IMG/VR virus record: IMGVR_UViG_3300042433_000146
Location: 62,001 to 126,000 of that record
DNA length: 64,000 bases
Reading direction: 5' to 3' (one strand)
DNA from: a virus
Within the stretch, counting starts at the first letter, position 1; every line of letters starts with the position of its first letter. Positions 5,402-13,617 of the stretch are shown piece after piece. The notes under the pieces were generated by a model, which was not told the origin of the DNA, did no database searches, and saw nothing but the letters and a program-made list of their open reading frames with translations. Made by a program: the position numbers and the translations under genes.

Positions 5402-5800
5402 ATGCCAGCAGGAAAAACCAATTCGTATAGCGATTCCGTCCTCAATCTTCTACGCGGATCAAATGTCACCGCGTTTTCTCCCTACGTGGGACTGATGTCG
5501 GTCGCTCCAACCGACGACAATTCGACAGGAACCGAACTGAGTGGAAGCGGCTACAGTCGGCAAAGTATCACTTTCGGCGCTCCTGCCGATGAAGGAACCG
5601 GCGGACGCAAAGTCTCAAACACGAACGTGATTCGTTTTGGCCCGGCTTCTGCCAATTGGAGTGCAGCGGTTGCTTTCGGCATCTATGATGCGGCGTCCAG
5701 CGGCAATCTTCGATATTGGGGAACCATGACTACTGTCACCGTGGTGTCGAGTTCATCCCTTGAAATCGCTATTGGAGACTTGTCAGTCGTCGAAGACTAA
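5402..5800 (+). CDS. Fibre/decoration protein, phage tail-fibre-like fold
   Basis: 132 residues. The pattern SGYSRQSITFGAP, then NWSAAVAFGIYDAASSGNL and a C-terminal IAIGDLSVVED is that of a common family of small phage fibre or head-decoration proteins (GYxRxxixFgap ... fgiyDaasgGnLl). It is the first gene of a six-gene structural cluster under one late promoter and is a paralogue of the next gene. Confidence 0.7.
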   Translation: MPAGKTNSYSDSVLNLLRGSNVTAFSPYVGLMSVAPTDDNSTGTELSGSGYSRQSITFGAPADEGTGGRKVSNTNVIRFGPASANWSAAVAFGIYDAASSGNLRYWGTMTTVTVVSSSSLEIAIGDLSVVED

Positions 5801-5821
5801 CGAAGCAAGGAGCGCAAAAGA

Positions 5822-6232
5822 ATGAGTAAAGCAAATACCTTAGAGAATGATGTACTCCGAAAAGTTTTCAACAATGTCGAACCCGCGTGGGATGGGGTCG
5901 GAAACCTTTTCGTGAGTTTGCATACCGGCGATCCCGGCGATGCTGGCAATCAAACGACGAATGAAGCCAACTACACCAGTTATGCGCGGGTGTCAGTTGC
6001 AAGAGACAATACCGGTTGGACTGTTGTCGGTGACACATCCAGCAACACAGCAGCTATCAATTTCCCCCAATGCACTGGTGGATCAAACACCATTACGCAT
6101 GTTGGTGTTGGAACGGCAAATTCTGGCGCGGGCACTCTTCTTTACAAGGGAGCACTAAATGCTAGCTTGGCGGTTTCGAATCTTATCACGCCAAGTTTTC
6201 CGATCAGTGCTTTGCAAATCATCGAGGACTAA
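5822..6232 (+). CDS. Fibre/decoration protein, paralogue of preceding gene
   Basis: 136 residues. LFVSLHTGDPGDAG, then TNEANYTSYARVSVAR and ITHVGVGTANSGAG are hallmark blocks of the same family (slHtadPGetG...nEanYtgYaRv). A purine-rich AAGGAGCGCAAAAG precedes the ATG, so this internal cistron uses a normal ribosome site. Confidence 0.72.
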   Translation: MSKANTLENDVLRKVFNNVEPAWDGVGNLFVSLHTGDPGDAGNQTTNEANYTSYARVSVARDNTGWTVVGDTSSNTAAINFPQCTGGSNTITHVGVGTANSGAGTLLYKGALNASLAVSNLITPSFPISALQIIED

Positions 6233-6235
6233 TTC

Positions 6236-7096
6236 ATGTCGTTCACTTCTATCGACAACGTTGTCAATGCAATCAGTACCAATGGCACTTTCATCAGACT
6301 GCCGTTTTACAAGATCACCGGCGCTGGTGCTTATACTGCCAGCCGTGGATATTCTTTCTTTCAGTTAGCCGGTCAACCGGCGGCTGGTTCGTATTCAGGA
6401 ACCGCGTTGACATCTGTACAGATGACAAGCGCGACCCAAGGCGCACTTCCTTTGAATGCCGCCGTCGCTCCTGCTACCCGACATTTGCTGAATTGGGGAA
6501 CAGTAACCGGTGTCGCAACAGGTGTACCATCCACATTGATGTTGGTGGACTTTCTGTTATACTACCCGACTGTCAACGCCAACACCACTTCACCGAATAC
6601 ACTTACGAACAGCGCATCTTTGCCCCGGTATACGACCGGTGATGGTGTCATGATGATGTTGGAAGTGACCGCTGCATTGGGAGCGACAGCATCCAACGTA
6701 ACAGTGTCCTACACAAATCAAGCTGGCACCGCCTCAAGAACAACTCCAGCGACCGCGATGACGGTTTCACAGATTATTAGTGGCATCGGACATACGGGTG
6801 TTGCTCCATTACACCTTCCTCTTCAGGGGACGGATTCCGGGGTACGCTCCATCCAAACCATCACTTTCAGCGCCGCTATGGGCGCGGGTTCGGCTGTTTC
6901 GGCTGTGTTGTATCGTCCACTAGCAACGATACCACTCACTACAATCGGTGTGATGACAGAGCGTGATTTCCTCTATCAATTGCCATCATTGCCCAAGATC
7001 GAAGATGGTGCTTGCCTTGGATTCCTGTATTTCACCGGTGCCGCTACCGTTGCATCTACGCCCTTTACCGGGTATCTCGATTACGCTTGGAACTAA
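6236..7096 (+). CDS. Structural protein of the fibre cluster
   Basis: 286 residues, rich in Ala/Thr/Ser/Gly with alternating beta-strand pattern and no Cys-rich or catalytic motif. The stretch VSYTNQAGTASRTTPAT resembles domains of phage head-fibre proteins. It starts 3 nt after the preceding stop and is co-transcribed with the flanking structural genes. Confidence 0.6.
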   Translation: MSFTSIDNVVNAISTNGTFIRLPFYKITGAGAYTASRGYSFFQLAGQPAAGSYSGTALTSVQMTSATQGALPLNAAVAPATRHLLNWGTVTGVATGVPSTLMLVDFLLYYPTVNANTTSPNTLTNSASLPRYTTGDGVMMMLEVTAALGATASNVTVSYTNQAGTASRTTPATAMTVSQIISGIGHTGVAPLHLPLQGTDSGVRSIQTITFSAAMGAGSAVSAVLYRPLATIPLTTIGVMTERDFLYQLPSLPKIEDGACLGFLYFTGAATVASTPFTGYLDYAWN

Positions 7097-7101
7097 TCTG
7101 A

Positions 7102-7734
7102 ATGCTTCGACCTAACGGCCAGTTTTTCGCATCTTTTCCGATCCGCTTCACCGGCGGATCGGAATCTATTCTGCGTTCATCGTGGACCAAAAACGAACAA
7201 CTGATCGCCGGTTTCAATGGCTCACCTAACTCCATTCCAGTTGGAAGAAGGGCAACAGCATTTGCATTAGCTCGATCCGAAGGCGGCGTTTCTTGCTCTG
7301 TTCGAGGCATAGCATCGCTAGTCAGCGATTTGGGCGGAACTGGAGATGTTTCTGTTCAGATCAATGGCACCGCAACCGTTACGAATGCGGCCTTGACCGG
7401 GTTTCGTTTTGGTGAAGCGACCATCACCGGCACCGCCACTATCGCCAATGCACCATTATCGGGAGCGGCGAACGTTGGTGCTAACATTCGAATTGGTTTC
7501 AACCCAAGCGCGGAAGATATTACTGGCAATCTTCTTGATGCGCAATTTGTCGAAACCGGTGTGTCTGTTCGACAAGCTCTTCGTTTGATTACCGCTATTT
7601 TGGCCGGAAAAGTCTCCGGGGCGGAAGGAACCACGGTCACTTTCCGAAATGTTGGCGACGACAAGAATCGAGTGGTCGCCACTGTCGATAGCAACGGAAA
7701 TCGTACCACGATCACTTACGACCTCACCACCTAA
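7102..7734 (+). CDS. Structural protein, Gly/Thr-rich
   Basis: 210 residues. The middle has short beta repeats (ITGTATIANAPLSGAANVGA); the C-terminus VRQALRLITAILAGKVSGAE and FRNVGDDKNRVVATV is a tail/fibre motif recurrent in phage structural operons. Ends in TAA immediately before the next ATG. Confidence 0.6.
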   Translation: MLRPNGQFFASFPIRFTGGSESILRSSWTKNEQLIAGFNGSPNSIPVGRRATAFALARSEGGVSCSVRGIASLVSDLGGTGDVSVQINGTATVTNAALTGFRFGEATITGTATIANAPLSGAANVGANIRIGFNPSAEDITGNLLDAQFVETGVSVRQALRLITAILAGKVSGAEGTTVTFRNVGDDKNRVVATVDSNGNRTTITYDLTT

Positions 7735-9075
7735 ATGCCATATTTTGACCGGCAAGTATTCAACAAATACTTCACCCCGTACATCGTTCCACAAGAGGGG
7801 ACGGGTAGTGCTGTTTTACTAAGAACCTTCAGCCGGTCACAAGCTCAAGTACAAGCAAGCCAAATTTACCGCCGGAATTTGCAAAGTCTTTCGACTTCTC
7901 AGCTTCAAACGACACCGGTCTTGCTACAGTTTTCAGACGGGATTACTTCGGCGGATAGCGCGGCCACGATCACCCAAGCTGGTATCTATTTTTCCCGGCA
8001 AACCCGAACAAGTAGTAGCAGTCAGATCAAAATCGACAATCGATCTGTCCTGTTCAATCGGGCCATCACTTCAATCAGCAAAGGAACTCTATCGGTCAGC
8101 ACCACCGCGACCTATTTCCGGGTGCTCAAGTCAGATGCACGCGGTAGTGTTACCATTTCAGCATCTTCAATCGACAGTCGTATTCTGACAGCGATTGGCA
8201 ATTCGGCTGTCTCTTCAACGTTTCGCATCATCTGGTTCGCCAGCCTTCAAACACAAAGCCAATCGGTCGCCACCCTCACCGCATCGTTACGATTCTTCTT
8301 TGAAGCTATTGGAAATTCCAGTACCGCCATCAATGCCGCTCAGTTGTTTTTCAACCGACAACCACGGGCGACAGGTGCCGGTCAGACCACCATCACGGCA
8401 AGTTTGATCCAGTATCGCTCCGCGTCTTTCCTTGGAAAATCTGAGACACGATTGACACCTTTGGTGTTGATCCCGACCGATATGGTTTCATTCGCGGATA
8501 GTCAAACTGATCTTGTCGCCAATCTGGTCATGCTACGGACGGCAACATCACAAGGTCGCAGCGAAGTCAAAACAAACACCGTTCTGGTTCGTCCACTGAG
8601 CCTGAACACTAGTGGTCAGAGCCAAACACAGTTGTTGGCTACCGGCCTATACTTTGCCGATGTCTCTTCAAACGGATCTTCCCGATTGACAGGGACGACC
8701 ATGCTCGTTTTCCAAGCTGTTCCAAAAACAACTGGCGGATCAAGCACGTCAGTCTTTGGGAAAATCATTTGGAACGCCAATGTACAGACATCAGGTGCAT
8801 CGAATATCGAATTGGGGTATACCTACATCTTTGAAAGAACAGCACAGGCTGTCAGTCGGAGTATTGCTCAATCGAACTTCTACACCGTGGCAAACACCAC
8901 GCTAAAGAGTCAAGCAAACAGCAACACATTTGCCGATTCTACCGTCATGCTGCCTAGCGGCCAGATGGTCAGCCGGGGACGTAGTGCGATGAAGAGAGAG
9001 TCCAATAACGTGATTTTCTTGGGCAACATCAACAACTCTTCGGTCCACATCGGAAACAAGATCGCCATCAGCTAA
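7735..9075 (+). CDS. Large repetitive fibre-like protein
   Basis: 446 residues, very rich in Ser, Thr, Gln and Ala, built of degenerate repeats of roughly 28-30 residues, each containing a hydrophobic L/I-x-F/Y-x pair followed by Ser/Gln (for example TITQAGIYFSRQTRTSSSSQ). This is expected of a fibrous trimeric phage protein. No enzymatic domain. Sits between two structural genes. Confidence 0.6.
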   Translation: MPYFDRQVFNKYFTPYIVPQEGTGSAVLLRTFSRSQAQVQASQIYRRNLQSLSTSQLQTTPVLLQFSDGITSADSAATITQAGIYFSRQTRTSSSSQIKIDNRSVLFNRAITSISKGTLSVSTTATYFRVLKSDARGSVTISASSIDSRILTAIGNSAVSSTFRIIWFASLQTQSQSVATLTASLRFFFEAIGNSSTAINAAQLFFNRQPRATGAGQTTITASLIQYRSASFLGKSETRLTPLVLIPTDMVSFADSQTDLVANLVMLRTATSQGRSEVKTNTVLVRPLSLNTSGQSQTQLLATGLYFADVSSNGSSRLTGTTMLVFQAVPKTTGGSSTSVFGKIIWNANVQTSGASNIELGYTYIFERTAQAVSRSIAQSNFYTVANTTLKSQANSNTFADSTVMLPSGQMVSRGRSAMKRESNNVIFLGNINNSSVHIGNKIAIS

Positions 9076-9078
9076 ATA
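9073..9078 (+). promoter_or_regulatory. Late promoter, TAAATA + 6 nt + ATG (9085)
   Basis: The stop codon of the fibre gene is part of TAAATA; six bases later the next ATG begins. The spike-base-like gene can thus be made from its own leaderless RNA. Confidence 0.75.
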
Positions 9079-9084
9079 CTCGAC

Positions 9085-9354
9085 ATGCCGGACAATTTTG
9101 CCGTTTTCAAAACCAATCTTGAGTCGCCCGCGACGAACGCATACTTGGTCGCCCCGAACGACAGTGCCGATCTGCCTGTCACGACTAGAGCGCTCATGGT
9201 CAATGCGGACGGTAGCGTCAAAATGGAATTCGCCAAAGATCCATCTGGATCATTCGTGACGATTGCGCTGAAAGCTGGTCAAACCTACCCATTCCGTATT
9301 CGAAAAATCTATTCGAACGGCACCAACGCAACTGGTATCACAGCACTGTACTAG
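9085..9354 (+). CDS. Head spike-base-like protein
   Basis: 89 residues. The layout DSADLPVTTRALMVNADGSV ... ALKAGQTYPFRIRKI ... GTNATGITALY matches small virion proteins described as spike base proteins (tRalfVg.aGdv...v.aG.tlPvrvrrv.atgTtAtgI.alY). Last gene of the fibre cluster; its stop overlaps the stop of the convergent small membrane gene. Confidence 0.6.
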   Translation: MPDNFAVFKTNLESPATNAYLVAPNDSADLPVTTRALMVNADGSVKMEFAKDPSGSFVTIALKAGQTYPFRIRKIYSNGTNATGITALY

Positions 9355-9473
9355 TAGTCGGTCACGCGGCGGATCATGGCGGCAACCCGGCGGCGCTGAT
9401 TCACCTTACCAACGTGCATCACAATCGCGGCGATTGCAAGCAAAAACAACAACAACAAACTGTAGTTCATCAT
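9351..9473 (-). CDS. Small single-span membrane protein, 40 residues
   Basis: MMNYSLLLLFLLAIAAIVMH forms one transmembrane segment, followed by a basic tail (VGKVNQRRRVAAMIRRVTDY). It has its own strong promoter whose -10 (TATACT) ends 6 nt before the first ATG, implying a leaderless mRNA. Function unknown; one of several short membrane proteins in the window. Confidence 0.65.
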   Translation of the reverse strand: MMNYSLLLLFLLAIAAIVMHVGKVNQRRRVAAMIRRVTDY

Positions 9474-9479
9474 AGTTCT

Positions 9480-9508
9480 AGTATAGAAGTTTTGGACCTA
9501 TATGTCAA
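9480..9508 (-). promoter_or_regulatory. Sigma70-like promoter with TTGAC-N6-GTC
   Basis: TTGACA (9503-9508), 17-nt spacer starting TATAGGTC, and TATACT (9480-9485). The GAC-ATATAG-GTC half-dyad is shared with other promoters of this genome. Confidence 0.85.
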
Positions 9509-9542
9509 TAGGTCCCTGTGGAAAACTTCCAAGAGAAACAAA

Positions 9543-9569
9543 AACGCCGGACCCGAAGGTCCGGCATTC
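9543..9569 (-). terminator. Terminator of the tmRNA gene
   Basis: Hairpin GCCGGACC-TTCG-GGTCCGGC followed on the minus strand by GTTTTTGTTT. Near-identical hairpins end the ParB-like and TROVE genes. Confidence 0.85.
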
Positions 9570-9863
9570 TTGCGAAGGTCTTTCTTTAACAAGGCACCCT
9601 CAGTTCCCCGGATGGGTGCAATTAAGCAGCCATCGCCAGAACATTGCTGTTGGCAGTTATTGTTTTACGCTGTTACCCGAATCCGCTCATAAAACTTCAT
9701 CGGTTTCGGTAGTCGTCTACCGGTCCACTCCACTTTCCCAACTCACTGCCAATCGAATTCCGGGACGCCCCCGTATGGTGCCCCCTTTCGAGAGCGTGTT
9801 TTGGTGGAGGCGGCGGGAGTCGAACCCGCGTCTTGCCAGCGTCAGAATCGGATCATCGCGGAC
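9548..9863 (-). ncRNA. ssrA: Circularly permuted (two-piece) tmRNA
   Basis: tmRNA rescues stalled ribosomes and adds a degradation tag. The acceptor half comes first: T-arm GCGGG-TTCGACT-CCCGC, then CGCCTCC, A73 and CCA ending at 9802. After a 29-nt intervening segment comes the other half, starting GGGGGCG at 9772, which pairs fully with CGCCTCC and includes the G3-U70 Ala identity pair; it continues with the conserved GGAATTCGA-type block. The tag frame at 9622-9654 reads ANSNVLAMAA then TAA. A hairpin CGGTAG-ACGA-CTACCG precedes the tag and GCACCC / GGGTGC follows it, as helix 5 does in tmRNAs. Halves in reversed order mean a permuted gene, as in alphaproteobacteria and some cyanobacteria. 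No SmpB gene is seen. Termini are inferred from promoter and terminator. Confidence 0.88.
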
Positions 9864-9869
9864 AACTCT

Positions 9870-9898
9870 AATTTAGCACACCACAGAATTTGATGCAA
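9870..9898 (-). promoter_or_regulatory. Promoter of the tmRNA gene
   Basis: TTGCAT (9893-9898), 17-nt spacer, TAAATT (9870-9875), inside the end of the upstream protein gene. Predicted start near 9863. Confidence 0.6.
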
Positions 9899-10217
9899 GC
9901 TGTTCTTCGTCGGACATGGCAGCAAATTTCTGCGGAGTTGGACCACCGAAGGGCGGCGTCAACATGGACTTCAGCAAGGCTTCGCGCACGTTCCGGCCCC
10001 GGAACATGTTGTTCGCACCTTGCCCCGGTTCCAGCCGGGCGACAGTGGTGCCGGTCGCATCGGTTTCGATAGACGGCCAATCACTGTCAATCCAATCGAG
10101 CATGTCATCGGCGGTGATGTTGCGCTCCGCATGTTTGACATATTTCGACGGATCGAACTGCCCGGCTGGAATCCATACTTTATGGTCGGGGCGGTCGATC
10201 AGACTGACTTCGTACAT
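9873..10217 (-). CDS. Hypothetical protein
   Basis: 114 residues. The start is the ATG at 10217, which overlaps the stop of the upstream gene (TGATG), implying translational coupling; longer upstream frames are antisense-like. Sequence MYEVSLIDRPDHKVWIPAGQ, then a block NITADDMLDWIDSDWPSIET. No family recognised. Confidence 0.6.
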   Translation of the reverse strand: MYEVSLIDRPDHKVWIPAGQFDPSKYVKHAERNITADDMLDWIDSDWPSIETDATGTTVARLEPGQGANNMFRGRNVREALLKSMLTPPFGGPTPQKFAAMSDEEQLASNSVVC

Positions 10218-10585
10218 CAATCGACTTCCCACCCCGCTTCCACCATTTCCAGCGTAGAGGAATACGTCAACCGCTGAGTCGGAAGAGGAAAATCCGGCAC
10301 GTCGCGGTTTGACTGCATGACAAACGTCACACTCATCCCGGTGTCTTCCTTCTTCTCCAGCTTCGCGTCGAAATGTTCGAAGAGGCTTCCCAAGTACACT
10401 GTGGGTTCCATCAGACCGTTCATCCCAACAACGAAGCCGCATTCCGGGAAACCGCCCGGTTGACGATTCGTCCGACGAACGACAGGACAATATGACTTGC
10501 CGTTCTTGGATTTGTAGTGATACGACTTCACGTCGATCAGTAACCGAATCTCTTCATGCAAATCGACACCGGGCGATGCTGTCAT
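10217..10585 (-). CDS. Hypothetical protein
   Basis: 122 residues, beta-rich, MTASPGVDLHEEIRLLIDVK start. It lies 4 nt after the preceding gene (10590-11015) and overlaps the next one, so the three form an operon. No motif recognised. Confidence 0.6.
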   Translation of the reverse strand: MTASPGVDLHEEIRLLIDVKSYHYKSKNGKSYCPVVRRTNRQPGGFPECGFVVGMNGLMEPTVYLGSLFEHFDAKLEKKEDTGMSVTFVMQSNRDVPDFPLPTQRLTYSSTLEMVEAGWEVD

Positions 10586-10589
10586 TTTG

Positions 10590-11015
10590 TTATTCCTCTT
10601 CTTCTACAGATGCGGCACGAATCGCATCGGCAACCGACGCCTTTGCTTTCGTCTCTACCTTCACATGCGGCTGATGTAACGGAGTAAGATCCGGGAACTT
10701 CAGCTTCGGGAAGCCATCTTTCGCGGGCCTTCCACGCTTGTACACCCCGACATAGCCTTCGTTCAGAAGGACATAGGTGTAAGGCGTTTCAGCCGATGAC
10801 TTCCGACCGAACGGATATCCTTGTTCTGGCCGCGTGTAGTCACTGATCCTTTCTGAGAGAGACACCAGCGCTTGCAAAAAATCCGGGCGCGTATGTGCCG
10901 TAACCACGGGTTCGATCTCCGGTGAGTATGGATACCCGTCGAACTCCATACTTCCCAACCAATTCAAAGATCCGTCAGTTTCCTGAACATAAAAATCGGC
11001 GGATGTGCCAGCCAT
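10590..11015 (-). CDS. Hypothetical protein
   Basis: 141 residues. Begins MAGTSADFYVQETDGSLNWL and ends in a Lys/Ala then Glu-rich tail (KAKASVADAI...EEEE). A strong GGGAGAAC site lies 13 nt upstream and better fits an ATG 7 nt earlier that opens a 15-codon overlapping frame, which may couple translation. Function unknown. Confidence 0.6.
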   Translation of the reverse strand: MAGTSADFYVQETDGSLNWLGSMEFDGYPYSPEIEPVVTAHTRPDFLQALVSLSERISDYTRPEQGYPFGRKSSAETPYTYVLLNEGYVGVYKRGRPAKDGFPKLKFPDLTPLHQPHVKVETKAKASVADAIRAASVEEEE

Positions 11016-11081
11016 TTGTCATTGTTCTCCCTGTTGGGCCGATTACCGGTGGCATGTCCAGTACCAGTCCCCATAGGACTA

Positions 11082-11100
11082 ACAATAACACCCCGTCCGG
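11082..11100 (-). terminator. Possible terminator between two minus-strand genes
   Basis: CACCC-GGACG-GGGTG followed by TTATTGTTAG on the minus strand, in the 98-nt gap below the gene ending at 11114. The T-tract is imperfect. Confidence 0.45.
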
Positions 11101-11113
11101 GTGGTAAAAATCG

Positions 11114-11572
11114 TTATACCTCTACTCCCAACGCTTTCAGGCGTGTCACCAAATCGGCGGACTTGGCACGTTCCGCTTCGAGTTCCCGAAGAGCTTCCGA
11201 ACGAAGTTGCATGTCAGTTTTTCCGCCCCATCGCTGGAAACGAATCACAACCGGTTCCATGTCCGGCGGGTTCACTTGGAACTCAAAAACGTTGATCGCG
11301 CCGCCGTCGCGGAACATCTGTGCGACTTCCGCCGCAATGAGAATGATGCCGGGGTAATTGACCGACGCTTCAAATCCCGATGTCTCATCAAAAGTCATCC
11401 GAATCAAACGGGCGGCTTCATCCGGCGACCGATATCCGTCCAATTTTGGGTCCGCCATTTCAATGCACTGGCGCGCGTTCGCCCGGTGTCCATCCAGCGA
11501 AACGAGTTTGGAAATTCCATACCTCTCATCCAGCATGTGTTGGAGCTTGTCCAGAAGTTCTGTATCGGTCAT
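11114..11572 (-). CDS. Hypothetical protein with C-terminal coiled coil
   Basis: 152 residues from ATG 11572, chosen because TAGAAT ends 7 nt upstream and the longer frame would run through the divergent promoter. The C-terminal part (LRSEALRELEAERAKSADLV) is a predicted coiled coil. No family recognised. Confidence 0.55.
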   Translation of the reverse strand: MTDTELLDKLQHMLDERYGISKLVSLDGHRANARQCIEMADPKLDGYRSPDEAARLIRMTFDETSGFEASVNYPGIILIAAEVAQMFRDGGAINVFEFQVNPPDMEPVVIRFQRWGGKTDMQLRSEALRELEAERAKSADLVTRLKALGVEV

Positions 11573-11593
11573 AGAAATGATTCTACCATAGCC

Positions 11594-11622
11594 TTGACAT
11601 ACACGTCGGGTGGTGATAAGAT
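11594..11622 (+). promoter_or_regulatory. Sigma70-like promoter with TTGAC-N6-GTC
   Basis: TTGACA (11594-11599), 17-nt spacer with ACACGTC, TAAGAT (11617-11622); ATG at 11632 is 9 nt beyond the -10, so the leader is at most a few bases. Confidence 0.8.
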
Positions 11623-11631
11623 TCAAGTTCT

Positions 11632-11961
11632 ATGAAGCCTGAAACCTTCCGACTGTCAAGCCGACAAATAAGTCTTCTGCACGAATTCGCCACAACCCGG
11701 CGATTCATGCCGATCACCGAATGTCTTGTCATCGATCAACGGACGTTCGGGAGTCTCATTCGCAACATGCTGATCGATTACGATTCGTCCCGTGAAGCGT
11801 TTTCTATCACTCCCAAAGGCCGCATGGTCTACAAAGCCTATCTCCACACCGAAACGGGCCGGGCGCACAGTGCGGATTTTGCGCCGTCTGTTCAGGTTCT
11901 CATCAACAAGATCGGCGTCAAAGCTAAGGTCATCGAAATGGCAAAGGCGGCAAATCAATGA
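11632..11961 (+). CDS. Small helical protein, possible winged-helix
   Basis: 109 residues. RLSSRQISLLHEFATTRRFM and ITPKGRMVYKAYLHT suggest a winged-helix-like layout (helices, then a wing, then a helix), as in small transcription regulators, but no defining motif is seen. First gene of a plus-strand accessory operon (11.6-13.6 kb) under a strong promoter. Confidence 0.55.
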   Translation: MKPETFRLSSRQISLLHEFATTRRFMPITECLVIDQRTFGSLIRNMLIDYDSSREAFSITPKGRMVYKAYLHTETGRAHSADFAPSVQVLINKIGVKAKVIEMAKAANQ

Positions 11962-12137
11962 ACTACGATGCATTCTTCTTTCCGATCTGTGGGTTCTTTC
12001 TGATTGCGATGGTGAACATCATCCGATACTGGAACCTACCCATCCGGGAATATCTCAAAGCCACCGGCTTAGGGATAGCCGGGTGGTTCGTCCTCTGGCT
12101 CTTCCTACTGATCCCCGGCGACCCTCTTGGATATTGA
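11958..12137 (+). CDS. Small membrane protein, two spans, 59 residues
   Basis: Starts at ATG overlapping the previous TGA (ATGA). Two hydrophobic segments (FFFPICGFFLIAMVNII and GIAGWFVLWLFLLIPG) flank a short polar loop. Function unknown. Confidence 0.6.
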   Translation: MNYDAFFFPICGFFLIAMVNIIRYWNLPIREYLKATGLGIAGWFVLWLFLLIPGDPLGY

Positions 12138-12138
12138 T

Positions 12139-12702
12139 ATGAGCGCAACCATTCTCTACGCTGTCAATGAAGAGGGAACAGTTCAACCTCACAGCCAATT
12201 CAAGAACTCATGGGGTAGTGCAATGCTGGTGTGGGACTATCTGGCACAAAAATATCACCCCGCGCCGCCCAATCACGACCCTACCGACATGTGGTCATTC
12301 TGCACGATTAACCCCAACTTCATCAAGAAGGTTTGGGATCTCCAAAACAAAGAAGACTTGCCGCTATGCGAATACGCGGCACTCCTGACCACGTTTGACG
12401 GTGCGATGTGCCGCCGGGAATATCTCCCGCGCCTGTCCGCTCTCTTGTTGGAATTTGACACACTGGCCCGCGAAAAATGGCCCGACCGCACTGTGAACAG
12501 CATCGGTGAACAAGCACGGGCACTGATGAATGTCTACAACAGCGAATACGGTTGGCAAGCTGTATGCTGGCAACAGACCACATGTGGCCCGGAGCAATGG
12601 CACGACAAGGGCGGCATCGAAGGCCCCTACAATATCCAAGGCGATGCCCACTGGTTTCTGGATGACGAACTGAAAGAGCGTGAAGCTAAACTAGTAGCGT
12701 GA
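12139..12702 (+). CDS. Hypothetical protein
   Basis: 187 residues from ATG 12139 (an upstream in-frame ATG at 12127 overlaps the previous gene). Trp- and Asp-rich, MSATILYAVNEEGTVQPHSQ start, ending LDDELKEREAKLVA. No domain recognised. Overlaps the next gene by GTGA. Confidence 0.6.
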   Translation: MSATILYAVNEEGTVQPHSQFKNSWGSAMLVWDYLAQKYHPAPPNHDPTDMWSFCTINPNFIKKVWDLQNKEDLPLCEYAALLTTFDGAMCRREYLPRLSALLLEFDTLAREKWPDRTVNSIGEQARALMNVYNSEYGWQAVCWQQTTCGPEQWHDKGGIEGPYNIQGDAHWFLDDELKEREAKLVA

Positions 12703-13346
12703 AGCTACAGTTACGGTCGGACTTCCGCGATTTCTACGATCACATGTTCGACCGGTCGGGCGATGTATTCGAACGATTCACCCGAACGGATATGCACCGT
12801 CGTGACGTTTTCGAACTTCTAAGCCGCGCCGGTTACAAAGTTCCTCCCCACGGCACCGCCGCCAAGATCAAATCGGTCTTTCATGCGCCGGATGACGGCT
12901 GGACTGTCGTTGCCTATGACGATCCCTTTGCTCATCGCGGGGAAGGCAAACGCAAGACCGGTGTCAACACATTGGACCCGGAAACCTATTGCTCCCTCTA
13001 CCTTGGCACTCTCTCCGAAATCACCGCCACCAACGTATCGTACCGGGAAGTTTGGATCGGTCGTCTATGGATCGGTATGTGCTATCGATCCAACGATGAA
13101 TGGCGGTCTAACGTGGGTGATGTGGAAATCGTCACGACCGGCATGAGCGAAGATATTCCGCGACCAGATGCATTTGTCAATTTTCCCTTGGTCGCGGTAG
13201 ACTTAGTGGGGAGTATGGACGATGGTTATGCCGTGGATCTGAATACCGCGCCCGGTCTATCGGCGGTTCGGGATATGCTTCGCGCCGGGGAAGTCGTCGA
13301 TCACATCAAGGAATTTCTGGAGACACGTCATGAACCTAGACTCTAA
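12699..13346 (+). CDS. Hypothetical protein with ATP-grasp-like C-terminus
   Basis: 215 residues, GTG start overlapping the previous stop. Near the C-terminus, VAVDLVGSMDDGYAVDLNTA followed by PGLS resembles the Mg-binding end of ATP-grasp enzymes (D...y.vevNtaPGls); the N-terminal lysine-containing core is not obvious. Treat as a weak hint only. Confidence 0.55.
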   Translation: MKLQLRSDFRDFYDHMFDRSGDVFERFTRTDMHRRDVFELLSRAGYKVPPHGTAAKIKSVFHAPDDGWTVVAYDDPFAHRGEGKRKTGVNTLDPETYCSLYLGTLSEITATNVSYREVWIGRLWIGMCYRSNDEWRSNVGDVEIVTTGMSEDIPRPDAFVNFPLVAVDLVGSMDDGYAVDLNTAPGLSAVRDMLRAGEVVDHIKEFLETRHEPRL

Positions 13347-13617
13347 GGTCATTGAACACATTGCGGCGAAAGAAGCCGGATTCATCATCTTCCCATCGGA
13401 TCTCACCAAAGAGTTCGAATTGACCGGTGAAGCGGCTCTTCAACATCTAACCATCGCGATGAAGGCCGGGTTTGTGGAATTACGGTTCAAACTCTTCGAT
13501 CAGCCTTGGGTGCGCAACCTGAACGAAATTCCGATGGTCGTAGAAACCAAGGACGGTCCCCATACCGTCACGCCACGGGATGTTATGGTCGGTTTCGAAA
13601 GAACCACTGTCCAATAA
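13330..13617 (+). CDS. Hypothetical protein
   Basis: 95 residues, overlapping the previous gene by 17 nt. MNLDSKVIEHIAAKEAGFII and LTGEAALQHLTIAMKAGFVE suggest a small winged-helix-type fold with a beta C-terminus. Convergent with a small RNA whose terminator begins at its stop codon. Confidence 0.55.
   Translation: MNLDSKVIEHIAAKEAGFIIFPSDLTKEFELTGEAALQHLTIAMKAGFVELRFKLFDQPWVRNLNEIPMVVETKDGPHTVTPRDVMVGFERTTVQ

Noticed and set aside
8195-8407. Overlapping frames inside the fibre gene as extra genes
   Set aside because: Short, no start signals, and they follow the Ser/Thr/Gln codon pattern of the real frame.
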